The notes: generated by a model not told the origin, from the sequence alone. Positions 25,101-36,067 are shown, counted from the stretch's first letter. The stretch: 64,000 bases of DNA from Owenia fusiformis (GCA_903813345.2 CAIIXF020000005.1:10483375-10547374), one strand, 5' to 3'. Made by a program: numbers and translations.

Positions 25101-27530
25101 AGTTTTCAGCTAAACAAAGTAAAATCTGGATTCCAAAAACTTTGCAACAAACTAAAAAGCTCCTGATTGTAAATAACTGTAGAGAAATCAGAGAAGTTTA
25201 AAGAAAATGGCTTTGCTTAAGGCCAAAATGCCCCCCCCCCCCCTCTCCTTTGGACTGGTCTGGTATTTTAACTCCCAAAACAATTATCAATCATGAAACC
25301 TATCAGTCCCACTGACTTAAAGTTAAGTATATGAGGACAGTAAGTACCTGAAAAAGACTAACCGTATATACCTGGTATATAATATTGAAAACACCAAAAT
25401 AATTGACTTTTGAAAATATGAAATGTAAAAGGCATAATATGAATGTACAACTGACTTAATATGGCAGTTTTAATTTGTACCACCAATGTAGTTGGATAGA
25501 ATGATATACAGACCAGTGGGTGGACATTCATTGATCCCATAAGCTTATACTATGTGAGCCAAAAAACTAAAACCAATTCGTCCTTTTTATTAGTACTGTA
25601 TCATGAAATTTTAACGTGTACTCATTTGATGAGGGCTAAAAACTAATCTAAATTAAACTTTGATCATAATTTATACATACATGTAAATTGATTTATATAT
25701 GCTTGACCTTGTGTCCAGTAAGTTTTTATTTACACTAATGAATTACACAGTCAAGTACTGTGACATTGAACTACACTAGTACATGACCAATATAAAATCA
25801 AAACCAATATAAATTTCACTTCATTTCAACAAAATATCCTACAGGGTGCTGGTATGTTTAGTCATATGCCTTGGTTATGATATAAAAATACTCTAATCTG
25901 ACTGTTAAAGGTAGTGATTGTTGATTTAGTCATCCTCCTAAGAAGGTATCCAGAATCCGTACCTCCTTCTTCCCCCTGCTATAACCAATTTGGAAGCGCC
26001 CGATTAAACTGAATCACGTGATCCAATTATGCGGAATGATTTCTGTCGCAGTGTTGCGACAGCCAATCAGATTGCGAGTTCTTAATCGGGGAAATGCTAA
26101 CTGCTTATCGCAGGGGGTAAAAAGAAAGAATATATTCTGGATTTTGAAGCCCTATGATCGCAGTTCAATTACATCTCAGGAAACACTAAACAACCCATTT
26201 TCTTATTTAATAATCAAATAAAATATATATATATCACATTTAAGAAGATATTAGGCAAATAAATAACATATTTTTACGATCAATAAAACTAGCAAATATA
26301 TTGTCTGATGTCCGAGCGTAAGCAATTTTCTATTTTTCAAATTCTGCTGATCGATTTTACATGCTTCTAATGACCTTCAATTCATTTATATGATTTCTAT
26401 CAGGAACATTTTGACTTCTTGCTTCTTAAAAAGACCATCACTGTTTTCTCGACTTGTAAATTTTTACCAAGAAAAATCTCAAAATAAGTTTTTTAACTTT
26501 TTCAATCCTCAGTCCAAAGATGGCTTTTAAAGTTTCAATCATTGACTTTCAATAGGCCTTCATGCATATTTCGAAAATTAATTCCCCAGAAAAGGTTTTA
26601 GACCAGGCAATCATGTCTATAGTCCAAAAATGTTATTTTCAACCATTTATCTATATAGATCGCAGTGTGCCTTTTGAAAAACAAAAAACTTTCAATTTAA
26701 AAATATTTTTGGCTCATGGCTTTCTTAAAATACCCAAAATGCATTTATTTTTATATCACCATATTTACAATTTGAAAGAATTCACCCATTATTAACATAT
26801 TGCAAACCTTTTAAAAGATATTACATTTGAAATCATAAGGAATGTATTTGTAGTTCAATTGTTAATTTCGCTCTACCACAAACAATACAAAAATAGTGTC
26901 GTCATCTGACAGTATTTAATCACTGGGCAGACAACGAAACAAATAGAAGAACTGACAGAAAAGGCAATCAGCTCTCCACAATCTGTCTTTTTCCTTGGTA
27001 CACAGAGAGTGGATATTCTTATCAGGTTAACTCTTCAACCAGTTCCTGTGCCTGTAGGTACCCAGTTTTAGTACTGTCATCTCGTTTTCAAATATATATA
27101 TCATATATAAATACATATCAAATAATATCCTATCAAATACTTAGAACATGCAATTCATGCACAAATCAAATCGCAGCATTTTTACTTCGATCACAGTCAG
27201 TAACTATCTGAGATTTTGACGGGCCAATAGTATCAGCAATAGTACCACTTATTTAGAAGGCATAAGAATGGGGAGTAAGTCGTCCCCATCCTCTTATATT
27301 ATATACAATAAAAAATGTTTAATATTTAGAGTATAAGAGGGAGGGAGTGACTTATTCCCCGTGAGCCTAAGTAACCAAGCTTTTAGAGCCCCCACCCTTA
27401 GGTTGTAGGATAAATAGAAAACAAAAATTCAGTCAAAACATACTCCAATTTTGAACCCAAAATAGCAATATAGTGTATGTATTTTGAAACTCACCTTTGG
27501 TTTATATAGCCATCTGCGGATGGAATACAT
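16176..27530 (-). CDS. ZFYVE28: Lateral signaling target protein 2 homologue (LST2/ZFYVE28), FYVE-domain endosomal regulator
   Basis: Family role: a FYVE protein that, when not ubiquitinated, localises to endosomes and promotes EGF-receptor degradation. 12 coding exons on the minus strand, in transcript order: 27530-27495, 23417-23139, 22773-22624, 22189-22137, 22012-21923, 21320-21231, 20850-20749, 20373-18235, 17343-17183, 16930-16739, 16628-16525, 16325-16176. Total 3546 nt, 1181 aa plus stop. The 12-codon first exon [12 protein letters not shown] matches the family N-terminus. Residues 13-266 form the conserved LST2 domain ([39 protein letters not shown]). Lys86 in [10 protein letters not shown] aligns with the lysine reported as mono-ubiquitinated in human LST2 (Lys87, from memory). 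One 2139-nt exon encodes an acidic, Ser/Asp-rich, probably disordered centre. The FYVE finger has WLPD at 1102-1105 and RRHHCR at 1123-1128, then RVCNRC. It shares its upstream region with CHMP7 and converges on TTF2. Confidence 0.95.
17624..17763. repeat. Foldback element in LST2 intron
   Basis: GTTATGTAC at the left and GTACATAAC at the right are exact inverted ends, with inner arms GGTTTTGGATATGGG and CCCAATATCCAAACC also pairing. About 140 bp. Confidence 0.7.
17769..18042. repeat. Inverted-repeat element with internal 20-bp tandem repeats in LST2 intron
   Basis: The ends TATCC-TACCAAGTAGAGTTTT and AAAACTCTACTTGGCACAGGATA are inverted copies. The interior has three near-tandem CGGAAGCGGGAAGATATGCA units at about 17873-17925. 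Confidence 0.7.
20468..20599 (-). repeat. Interspersed repeat family A, copy 5
   Basis: Reverse complement of the other copies (CAAGGCATTAACGTGCAAAA at left, GGTGGTGACATA at right). Because LST2 is on the minus strand, this copy is also sense to its host gene. Confidence 0.8.
21640..21860 (+). repeat. Dispersed repeat family D, copy 1
   Basis: Shares ACCAACAGTTCTGA, GTGGACAT, TTGGACATT and ATATTTGAT-ACATAT-T landmarks with 36890-37130 and, more distantly, 56705-56860. Boundaries are approximate. Confidence 0.6.
23510..24570 (+). repeat. Tandem segmental duplication in LST2 intron 1, second copy interrupted
   Basis: A unit carrying GATGTCATA-TTGGAATCTACATGTAAAA, CCCCATAGACC, ATCACAAAAAGTGAAATATC, GATACATAAGGGT and a GTTTAAGGGAACTTT tail occurs at about 23600-23965 and again at 23990-24570. 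The second copy is split by the MITE at 24216-24441. A shorter direct repeat (ACTAG-TGCGAGT-GAAATAAT) lies at 23510-23600. Confidence 0.8.
24216..24441. mobile_element. 226-bp MITE with 5-bp target duplication GGTAA
   Basis: The ends CAGGGCTCTCGCCAGG and CCTGGTGAGAGCCCTC are inverted repeats. GGTAA flanks both sides (24211-24215 and 24442-24446). The uninterrupted copy of the host duplication at about 23850-23865 shows the empty site, supporting the insertion directly. Confidence 0.88.
25934..26162 (-). repeat. Interspersed repeat family B, copy 2
   Basis: Inverted relative to 505-740, with the same hairpin (CTGTCGCAGTGTTGCGACAG at about 26042-26061). It lies in LST2 intron 1. Confidence 0.75.
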
Positions 27531-27765
27531 GATGGATTAGAGATGAAAGTCTAAAAATACCTCTGGAAACCACAAGATTAGATTCACATCGTAAAATATT
27601 TTTTGACCATTTTTAAACTCTCGAGAAGTTGCGAGACTTCCGGTTCACTTAGAGAACTGACATGGCGGAGTTTTTTGAAAGAAGTAAAAGTCGACAAATT
27701 TGCGCAATTACTTGATAGATACGGTCTTAAACACTATATCATAGTGATGCAATAAACATTTCAAT
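27531..27765. promoter_or_regulatory. Candidate bidirectional promoter of LST2 and CHMP7
   Basis: Only 235 bp separate the divergent start codons of LST2 (minus) and CHMP7 (plus). The interval contains an ETS-type core ACTTCCGG at 27636-27643 and a YY1-like CATGGCGG at 27661-27668, motifs typical of housekeeping bidirectional promoters. No TATA box is obvious at a convincing position. Promoter function is inferred from geometry and motifs; transcription start sites are not visible. Confidence 0.6.
27662..27715 (+). other. Possible upstream ORF of CHMP7 (17 codons)
   Basis: An ATG in strong initiation context (G at -3, G at +4) opens a 17-codon frame, MAEFFERSKSRQICAIT, ending in TGA 50 bases before the CHMP7 ATG. 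The ATG overlaps the YY1-like motif. It matters only if CHMP7 transcription starts upstream of 27662. It is out of frame with CHMP7, so it is not an N-terminal extension. Confidence 0.25.
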
Positions 27766-30700
27766 ATGGAGAATATAATAGACCAGTGGAATGACAATGA
27801 TTTTATGGGACTTATGTTTTCTGGCTTCCGAAAAAAGGAAGTCAATCCAAAGGGATGGAATCAAAAAATGAAATTTTGGATTGGTGCAATTGAATCTACA
27901 ATGAGACACTCAAATCAGTTTGTATTTGATGTAAAAGATTTGCCACTAAAGTTTAAAAGAGATGGAAAATCCCCATTATGTCTACAAACAGTTCTCCAGG
28001 AGATGCTCAGGTAAAAGAATATAATATTCGGTCTGTTATGATTGATACCCTTGGCATGGAAATCTCGGCGATATTTTGTGCACATAAATTTCTCCTTTAT
28101 TACAAGAATGTTCACCTTGAAAATTGGTGACTATGTTGAAAAGATGTTCATCTTAAACTAGAAGCAAAAATATTTGCATAAGGCGGGTACAAGTTGATAT
28201 AAAATAATGAACGGAGTGGCTCCAGGACCGACAATTGTCGGTACTGGAGTCTGTCCAGGGGTATATGCTGGGGTACCGACAATTGTCGGCACTCTATCGT
28301 CAACTAGTAGTGCCAGATAGAGAACCGACAATTGTCGGTACGCAAGTGGCTGCTACGTGTTTTTGCTAGAGAGCCGACAATTTCATAAATAAATCCACTA
28401 CTTTTACTTTTAGAAATAACATCATCACTGGTAGCCTAGTGGTTAGCGAGAACGATTCGAACACACTTGGTCCCGAGTTCGAATCCCGGCAAGACCTACT
28501 TTTTTTCTTTTGAGGGGGGGGGCATAGTGCTTCTTTTGCAGTATGGAATCGTACAGGCATTAACTTGTAGTGAGCCATAATTTATTTCGACAAAAATTGA
28601 TTCAACTTCCATCAAAATTGTCCTACAAGCTTCAATTAAAAAACATTTTAAAGCTCTTTTCTTGTTCTATCTAATGGGTCGATATATACAGTTAGGGGAG
28701 GGGATGCTTTCGACCCCATCGCTCTCTACCCTTACTACGCCATGGCACAGGAGAAATATCTCATTTGGAATATATCACTGTTTACTTTGCGTTTGGTAGC
28801 TCTCTCATGCGAGATGGAATCGTGGCCATTAACTAAGGGAGCCAAATGCAACTTCCATCAAAAATTGTGCTATAAGGTATGAGTACCGTAATCCAACACC
28901 AAATTCGAAAATTCATAACAATACTTTGCACATATGGCGTTCGTGACCAACTATGAAACGCTTACCCCCCATAGTGTTATATATCAAAATGCACCTGTCC
29001 ATATAGGGGTTCGATTGACCTACATCAAATTATAGGGAGTCAGGTTACTTTTTGAGATATCAGCGTCCGTTTATTGTAACTCGCGTTTGCTACCACTTCC
29101 TCAATTCTGATATGACGGGCAAACGCGTAGTAAACATGCTCACGTTCGGAACTATTTTGACCTACATCGCTATTTACGTAATTCAAATTAAAGTTGAACT
29201 CCTCTTTATTTTGATACCAAATAGTGGCATACTAGGTACCCTAGAAGCCAACTTTGGGTTATTTAGAACGATACCACAGGTTTTTAAATGGACTATATAG
29301 GGGTCATACCTTTTGGCGGATGGATATGGAACCCTCATACCATAAGCTTCAAATAAAAAACATTCTAGCTATTTTCTTCTATCTAATGGGTAGCAAACGC
29401 CCCTTTCTACGCCTGATCGGCTCAGGAGAAATATCCTGTCTGTTTAGAATATATATAGCCGTTTACTCTGCATTAATAGCTCTCTAACGTCTTACTTGTT
29501 CATGTTTTTATTGGGCCTTTCAACGTTTACTACCATTCCCTGTTCCCGGGCTACCATTTTTTGACTGGGTTTGGTAATCCCCGGGTAGCCGGGGCTAATG
29601 CCCTCCCCGGGTTTTGCACTTGTTCCCAAAATATCCGTATGATATCTGAAATATCCCCCCGCGCATTGCGCATGCGCCAGAAAATTCGAAAATCAATATT
29701 TGTCGGTCCTCTAGCGTGTAAACACAGCATATCTCCCGAACCGACAATTTATTTGTCGGTCCTCTAGCGTGCCACCACATCAGAGTCTAGAGTACCGACA
29801 ATTGTCGGTACTCTAGCCTTTACGAATAATGAAATGTTCAGACTCACCAAAACTTCAGGATGTGTTCATTAGTAGATCGCGAAATCAATGTCAAGGACGT
29901 TTGAGTTCACGAGATCCAAACGAGATATGCAAATTTTTGAACTTTGACTTTTAACTTCAAACACATGACCACTTGATTACCTCGGCCTTCTTCATGAATA
30001 TTTCCGCTCTATTTACTATAGATGACGAAAATTAATCTGGATAATGATAATAAATGACTAGATCTAATAAATTCCCGCACATATGGAATTTATCAATACG
30101 CTTCCGTAATGTTGCTCCGTCCGCTCCACGTGTTCTTTGTTTACAAATAGACTGACGTCACTGGCTAAATCTTGTTTATCGTGAGAATTGGCATTGCCAA
30201 AATGGCTTGACCTAATCAATGGCTTCGCTACAAGAAGCGTCTGTATATTTTATGAATATCTTCAGTAAGAGGACAATATATGAAAAAATAATATTGTAAG
30301 TTCTTTATAAGGTTATCATTTTATCATTAAACAAACTTATTTGTAACATTTATACGACACCACATTTTACAATAGGTGACTTACAGTCTGAATATTTATT
30401 CAGACGAAGGATACAGTCTAAGGGTTTCCAACTTTCAAAGTTTCACATTTTCCCCAATATATAGTAGCGAATTGACTTGACAGACTTAGCCTACGGAGTG
30501 CAAGTTATTGTTCGATATTTTTTACCCTATAAGAGACATAGCACTTTTTAAAATAATCAGCTACTTTATCAATATCAAAAACTACATGTAAATGGTTACC
30601 TGGTTATACAAGATATCAACTGAATAAACATGAAAGTGAAATGACTGAATTCGGAAGTCCTAGGTAGTTTACATTTTAGGCTCGTGTCCGATGTCTGACT

Positions 30701-33700
30701 TTTAAAATAAATGACAACTACATGTACCCGGCTATAAACCCAAAATGATTTTCACTATTGATAATGTAAACAAATATTGATGCTTGCGCATTGGACAGTG
30801 TAGTGATGTTTGGCTTGATTTATTGCTTGAGTTACTGACAGGATATCAATGATTCCTTTAGTTCCATAGGCCCAAGGCCCAGGAATTCCGTAATAAATTC
30901 TACTGAAATACTAGCCTATTGAAATACTGAAGTGTAGTGCACATGTATATTGACATGTTGATTGCAGTTTTTTAAGTAACTGTGACTTGATTGATTGCCC
31001 AAGTGATTGAAAGTTTTGGGGCATTAACAGAAATGAAAAAAATAAAATTCATAACCCTGTTAGGAACGTAAGTTGCCCGGTCACCCGGTTTTTTACACAA
31101 ACCCTGTCATATAGTCTAACTTTATAATAAGAAAGTCTAGAGTCAACAAAATAGGCCTAGGAACATGTGTATTTAATGCCAAATTGAATTTACTCCAATT
31201 GGAGACTGACTGACATAAGAAAAATTCCCCCGGTGAACAATGGCCAAAATTTTTTATTGCATTTCAGTTTCAGTTTCATTTTGTAATCAATTTATCACAC
31301 ATGAGTAACATCCACCCTTCATTCAACTTTTGCATATAGAATTTACATTGTTTAATAAATGTACAGATTAATCCACAACTTCGGATTATAACTGGACCCC
31401 ATCTTCGCACGCTCTGGTCTTCACTGCGTTCATCGACGGGAGTCGAGTGAACGAAGATGACTGGACCAACAGTCATCCTGTTTTGGCGATGGCAATGGCA
31501 TGAATGCCAGTTACAACCACCAACAACATTAAAATTTCTAATGATTATGACTTTTGTGATACAAAAAATTAAATTAATAATTTAGATGATTGCCGGTTAA
31601 TTGTAATGTAGCTTGAATCTACAAAAGCCATTCAGATAGGTAAATTGCAAACTATGTTAGGTCTCAGACCACATTTGAATTACAAATGTACTGTATACAT
31701 GTAAGTCAGCTCAATTTGAAACAAACATATCGACTGACATTGTTTCATTTCTATTTCAACCGTTCTTTTATAAAACTGTTTGATTCTATAATTAAAACAT
31801 CCACACTGAAAACCGATAATATTTGCACATTTCATGATTTGATTTAGGACTTTTTTGAAACTTTTTCTCCCAATGTCATCCTAAGAAATTTTCTTTCTCA
31901 GCTAGTTTCCAATTGGACAAATTTCAATTTTGGATTAATTAAACATGTTCCTGGGTCTATGGTCTACAGCTTATTAGTCAAGAAGAAATTTATAAAATCT
32001 CAGCCTTATGGCTTTATACTTTGAGAAATATACATGTATAGTGTAGATTAACACATCTAAATTGTCAATGTCTTTGTGCATCATGTACACTGAACATGAT
32101 GTAGTTATATGAACATTACAATAATTTGTATTTCAGACAAGGTAAAATCCTTCCATCTGATGAATACCAGTCCAAAATGCAGCAAGGTTGGGTATCATGG
32201 GGATATAACTCATTTGTAAAGAAGCCAATTTCTTGGGGACTTTCCTCATTGATGGGACCTGCAGCTACAACATTACAAGGGCAGTTTGTCCTCGTTGACT
32301 TAGCCAAGGTATGACATGTGTAAAATCCACATAATTTTTTTGTTTGGGTGAAGCCATGTGATGTACCATTGATGTATATTTCATTGTCTACCAAAGGCAT
32401 TTTATGAGTTTGAATCACTTGAAAATCCTTTTTTCAATGACATAATATGGTGTTTGAGCAAGTATTCTCGTCAGCAGACAGCAGCGAAATATTAAATTTG
32501 AGAGTTTACTTTAAGGGGACTGATGAGAAATATTTGATATGTAAATATATGAAGTTTATACTGTAGTATGTGCATGTATATATGAAATGTCTCACATGAC
32601 CATCTATTGTCAAATCATGATGTCTTTCAGGGCAAATGTGAAGATGTCCTTCAACATCTCCGGAGTTCAAGTGAACACCAAGAAACTGATGATATATTCA
32701 ATATGACACGTGTGAAAGACCTATGTAGAGATGTCTGTGAGGATGGGGAATCGTTGAAATTGGTCTTGAAACAGTTGCAACAACAGAATAAACTTGTCAT
32801 ATCGATCATACAAGAAAGAAAGGATAAAGAAGCGGTGAGTATTGTATGTTTTATTTTATATTCTTTATATTTTATAATCTCAATTGTATCAGGGGTACAT
32901 CAAGGGTGTTTTTAACAAACCACTCAATGTTTTATTATGCCACAAATGTTTCAAGCACACAATTACCACACCATCCATATTTTTATCACATAATACTGGC
33001 AGCGGCTTTATGTTTATTTTACCCTACTAGTATTGTGTTTTTTATGACACCACCAGTCATATTTTGTCACTACCAGAAGTGCTGACATAATGTTAATCTC
33101 CAACTTTTTTTGTGGACAGTTTTTGGTATTTGGCATTTGGTGTTTGGTATCTAGTGGTTGTCATTGTTGTTTGGCAGTTGGTGATTGGCATCTGTAACAA
33201 ATGCCAGGTTGTGACATTTTGCCTGTTAATGCCTTGTTTTTTTATTGCACCAGCAATATTTACACCACTTTTGTTTCTATGACGATTAATGTTTTATCTT
33301 TCCTATTTTTAGATAGTAAAGATAGCCAAGGAAGGTGAGAGAAGTGTCTCCCCTGTGTCAGAGGTAGATAAGGGAATACTGAGGCTCCAGAATACAGAAA
33401 CCAAACTAGAAGAAGAAATTGAAACATTGTCAAAAGATATGGAAAGGTTATAGTCGTATTAATTTTTCATAGAAGTCCGATATATTGAGTAATAAAATGA
33501 GGTCCCCAAACTAAGGCATTAGGTTGGAGAGGCCAAAGTCATAATCAAACGAATAAAACAATTGAATGTATAGTTTCAAGCAAACCTCCATCCTCTGAAT
33601 CTATTTCCCCAAACAGTGTTTAAGAGAACTTTTAGGCAACACAGGGATTTGATTTCAGACTTCTTAATTCAAATCTATATGTCTTTCAGATGCCGAACTG

Positions 33701-36067
33701 ATGCCAAGTTTTATCTCGGTAAAGGACTGAGAAATTCAGTAAGTTAACAGCTTCTTATAAACTTTATTTTATTGTAAATTTTAAGGAAATATCTTTCTCA
33801 TGAAATTGTACATTAAAACCTGTGGAAGACCTTTGTAAATGATGCACTTCAAAGTTATGAATTTCATTTTCATGTTAAATGAACCTCTGACACTGAAACA
33901 CCTCTAAAGTAAAATTTGAATTACCAAATATGTTTCACATACACAGGTGTTACTCTATATGGTGAAATATGCATGATATTGTAAATATGTTTTGTTTACC
34001 GATCACTCCAACAAATGTCTTTTATGTTAAATTAGACTACATGTACATATTCATGTAAGTTAACTGTTGTAATACATTTCCAGGCCAAAAATGCTTTGAG
34101 GCGGAAAAAACAAATGGAAAACCTAATGATTAAACGTGAAAACGCCTTACAAAATGTGCAGTCCCTCATTGAAAAGATTCGAGAGGCAGAATCTCAAAAA
34201 ATGGTGAGAATCAAAATCATTCCATCCTACTGAAAAGAAAAAAATGGCTTAATAAAACAACAGTAAACATATTTATGGCATGGCCAGAGTAAATACAGTC
34301 TGGTTAATTTTCATATGAAATGTTACAATAATTAAAGTAGGCTTCATCAATGAAACAGAATTTTGAGTTGTTCTATGGCTAAATTGTTGTGCTTATTGAG
34401 GTCTCCATTTTCAATGATTTCCCATTTCTAGGTGTTTCCTTAGGTATTTTAAATATCTATATCGTATCTAGATAGTATTCCAGTGTATCTATTTAAAAAG
34501 AATGCTAACTATGAATGATTGTGTATGACTGAAATCCACAATACATCATACAAAAAATATCCCTTGTTTCACTATCTAACTGAAGAATTTATGTTTCAGA
34601 TTCTTGATGCCTATGAAGCTGGTACAACTGCATTTAAACACACTACAGCCAAACATAACCTTTCTGTTGAGAGGATTGATGATGTCATGGATGAACTTCA
34701 GGAGGTACAATTGTTTAATGTTTATTACAGCCACTTGCCTTGCTATTAGACTTTTTTATGTCACCACCATAGATGGTGAGATACTGTTATAGTTATTGTT
34801 ATTTTTTGTGGATGGTGCTCAGCAGTCAGTGTTTGGCAGTTGGTAACAAATGGTAGGTGGTGACATTTTGCGTGTTAATGCCTTGTATTTGTTTCTTCAT
34901 GTCAGATGTGATGCCTTCACAAATATGCCCGATAACATGTAGATTACTAGTACTCATCTTATTCAAAACAATGAGTACATAGGCTGAAGAAGAATCACCC
35001 TTTTACATTTGATGTCCTCTTCATTTGAAAAACTGCATTATAGAATCATAGAATTCATAACATTATTGGCAATGTACAGTACATACTGTGCTGTAGTGGG
35101 ATCGACTAGGAAGGTCACATATGACCGTTTCTACTGTACTTAAACCTCATGTCTCAAAAGTCTAACTGAATTCGTCCTTAATTTGGTGCTACTTAATTTG
35201 GTGATTTTGGACTATTGGCAGTTTTTCAAGGGGATAAATTAAAATGCTCGCCAAATTAAAGACTAATAAAGTAAAAAAGTATTTCAAGAAGTGCTCAAGA
35301 CATAATTGTAAGAAATTATGAAAAGGATGACCATATTGAATATCTTCAATTTCAGATGAATGACACTCAAGCAGATATCACTGAAGCTATTTCAAGAGGA
35401 CCAACTGATCCCAATGAAGTGTCAGTCACTGAGTTGGAGGAGGAGCTAGCAGAACTTATAGCCAATGATGACAAAGAAAATGATTTTGCCAAAGAATTAG
35501 ATGAACTAGGAGATGCAAATAAAAGTAAGTTTTTTCTTGAATAATGAATGGTCTTCCATTCACAAAAGGAAGGCTGGACTACCAAGTTAGCAGCTGGACT
35601 ACTGGTCCCGATTATATATTGACCCTGGATAATCCATTTGCTAGTCATACCTTTCATGACACAGAATATGCAAATATTTCTTCACTTTTGAGCTTTCACA
35701 ATTTGAGTTCACCATGAAAAAGTATTGATACACAAATGTTTACCACCACTGGAAATCTCACACATTACTTGATACAAATTGACCATACCATGATTTTGTG
35801 CAAAACAGACAGTCAAATTCGTGTTTTTAAAACAAATCTCACTTACCTAGCAAATCTGAATACATAAGTCAAAATTACTAGTCAAATAAAACAATGTCCA
35901 TTAAAGGGTCTTAATTCCATACATTCACTGATATTTTTTGTAATAAAATGTGACATGATTCTTTTTAAATTGCAGGCCTGAATCTTCCTGATGTGCCAGC
36001 GTTTGAACCCATTCCTTCAAGAGATACAGCTAAGCCTCAGAGATTGCCAGATATACCATCATTCTAA
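27766..36067 (+). CDS. CHMP7: Charged multivesicular body protein 7 (CHMP7), ESCRT-II/III hybrid
   Basis: Family role: an ESCRT-III-related membrane-remodelling protein used in endosomal sorting and as the nuclear-envelope adaptor that recruits other ESCRT-III subunits. Ten coding exons: 27766-28010, 32137-32308, 32631-32834, 33313-33446, 33690-33738, 34084-34203, 34600-34704, 35356-35524, 35976-36067, which is nine intervals after the joined reading is checked; total 1290 nt, 429 aa plus stop (human about 453). The N-terminal half is the winged-helix-like region (KMKFWIGAIES, LCLQTVLQEMLR, WVSWGYNSFVKKPISWGLSS, the last a possible membrane-binding stretch). The C-terminal half is the helical Snf7 core (RCRTDAKFYLGKGLRNSAK, then basic RRKKQMENLMIKRENAL), followed by an acidic tail with ELEEELAEL at about residues 369-377, resembling a MIT-interacting motif. 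All junction phases agree. Counting the intervals listed, the model has nine coding exons. Start ATG has A at -3. Confidence 0.94.
28220..28386. repeat. Palindrome array CCGACAATTGTCGG, cluster 1 (48-49 bp spacing)
   Basis: Perfect 14-bp palindromes occur at 28228-28241, 28276-28289 and 28325-28338, and a left half-site CCGACAA at 28374-28380. Centres are 48, 49 and 49 bp apart. Sequences between the palindromes are dissimilar, but flanking bases extend the dyad symmetry (for example CTCCAG…CTGGAG at 28220-28249). Located in CHMP7 intron 1. Confidence 0.85.
28424..28500 (+). repeat. tRNA-derived SINE head or tRNA pseudogene
   Basis: An A box TAGCCTAGTGG (28432-28442) and a B box GTTCGAATCC (28477-28486) have near-tRNA spacing, and a T-rich stretch follows. 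The flanking seven bases do not pair as an acceptor stem and the T stem has a mismatch, so a functional tRNA is unlikely; a tRNA-derived SINE fits better. Confidence 0.6.
28560..29500 (+). repeat. Diverged direct duplication (~715 bp apart) in CHMP7 intron 1
   Basis: Segment 28620-28870 (AGCTTCAATTAAAAAACATT, CTATCTAATGGGT, GGAGAAATATC, TAGCTCTCT) recurs in order at about 29340-29490. It lies inside the apparent insertion that splits the palindrome array. No coding potential was recognised. Confidence 0.55.
29699..29816. repeat. Palindrome array CCGACAATTGTCGG, cluster 2
   Basis: A right half-site TTGTCGG at 29700-29706, an expanded site CCGACAATTTATTTGTCGG at 29741-29759, and a perfect palindrome at 29795-29808 extended to 30 bp at 29787-29816 (arms CTAGAGTA/TACTCTAG). 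The motif TTGTCGGTCCTCTAGCGTG is present twice, 53 bp apart. Spacings of 48 and 49 bp match cluster 1. Confidence 0.85.
31395..31470 (+). repeat. Small hairpin repeat family E, copy 1
   Basis: Ends CATCTTCG and CGAAGATG, with interior GCACGCTCTGGTCTTCACTG and CGACGGGAGTCGAG. A near-identical inverted copy is at about 62580-62645. Located in CHMP7 intron 1. Confidence 0.65.
33042..33236 (+). repeat. Interspersed repeat family A, copy 6
   Basis: The longest copy: TATGACACCACC start, an expanded run of TTTGGCATTTGGTGTTTGG words, and an AACAAATGCCAGGTTGTGAC end. Sense orientation, ending about 75 bp before the CHMP7 exon at 33313. Confidence 0.8.
34757..34886 (+). repeat. Interspersed repeat family A, copy 7
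   Basis: TATGTCACCACCATAGATGG at the left, GGTAGGTGGTGACATTTTGC at the right; sense orientation in a CHMP7 intron, starting 52 bp after the exon ending at 34704. Confidence 0.82.

Noticed and set aside
28220-28386. CRISPR-like array (palindromic repeats with unique 34-bp spacers)
   Set aside because: The locus is inside an intron of a clear animal gene, only three full repeats of 14-18 bp are present, no cas genes exist, and a second cluster shows the dyad flanks varying. Described as a palindrome array instead.
28424-28500. Functional tRNA gene
   Set aside because: A and B boxes are good, but the acceptor stem does not pair and the T stem has a mismatch.
29663-29678. NRF1-type site TGCGCATGCGCC as a second CHMP7 promoter
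   Set aside because: It falls in the apparently inserted, repeat-derived interval of intron 1, with no other promoter evidence.
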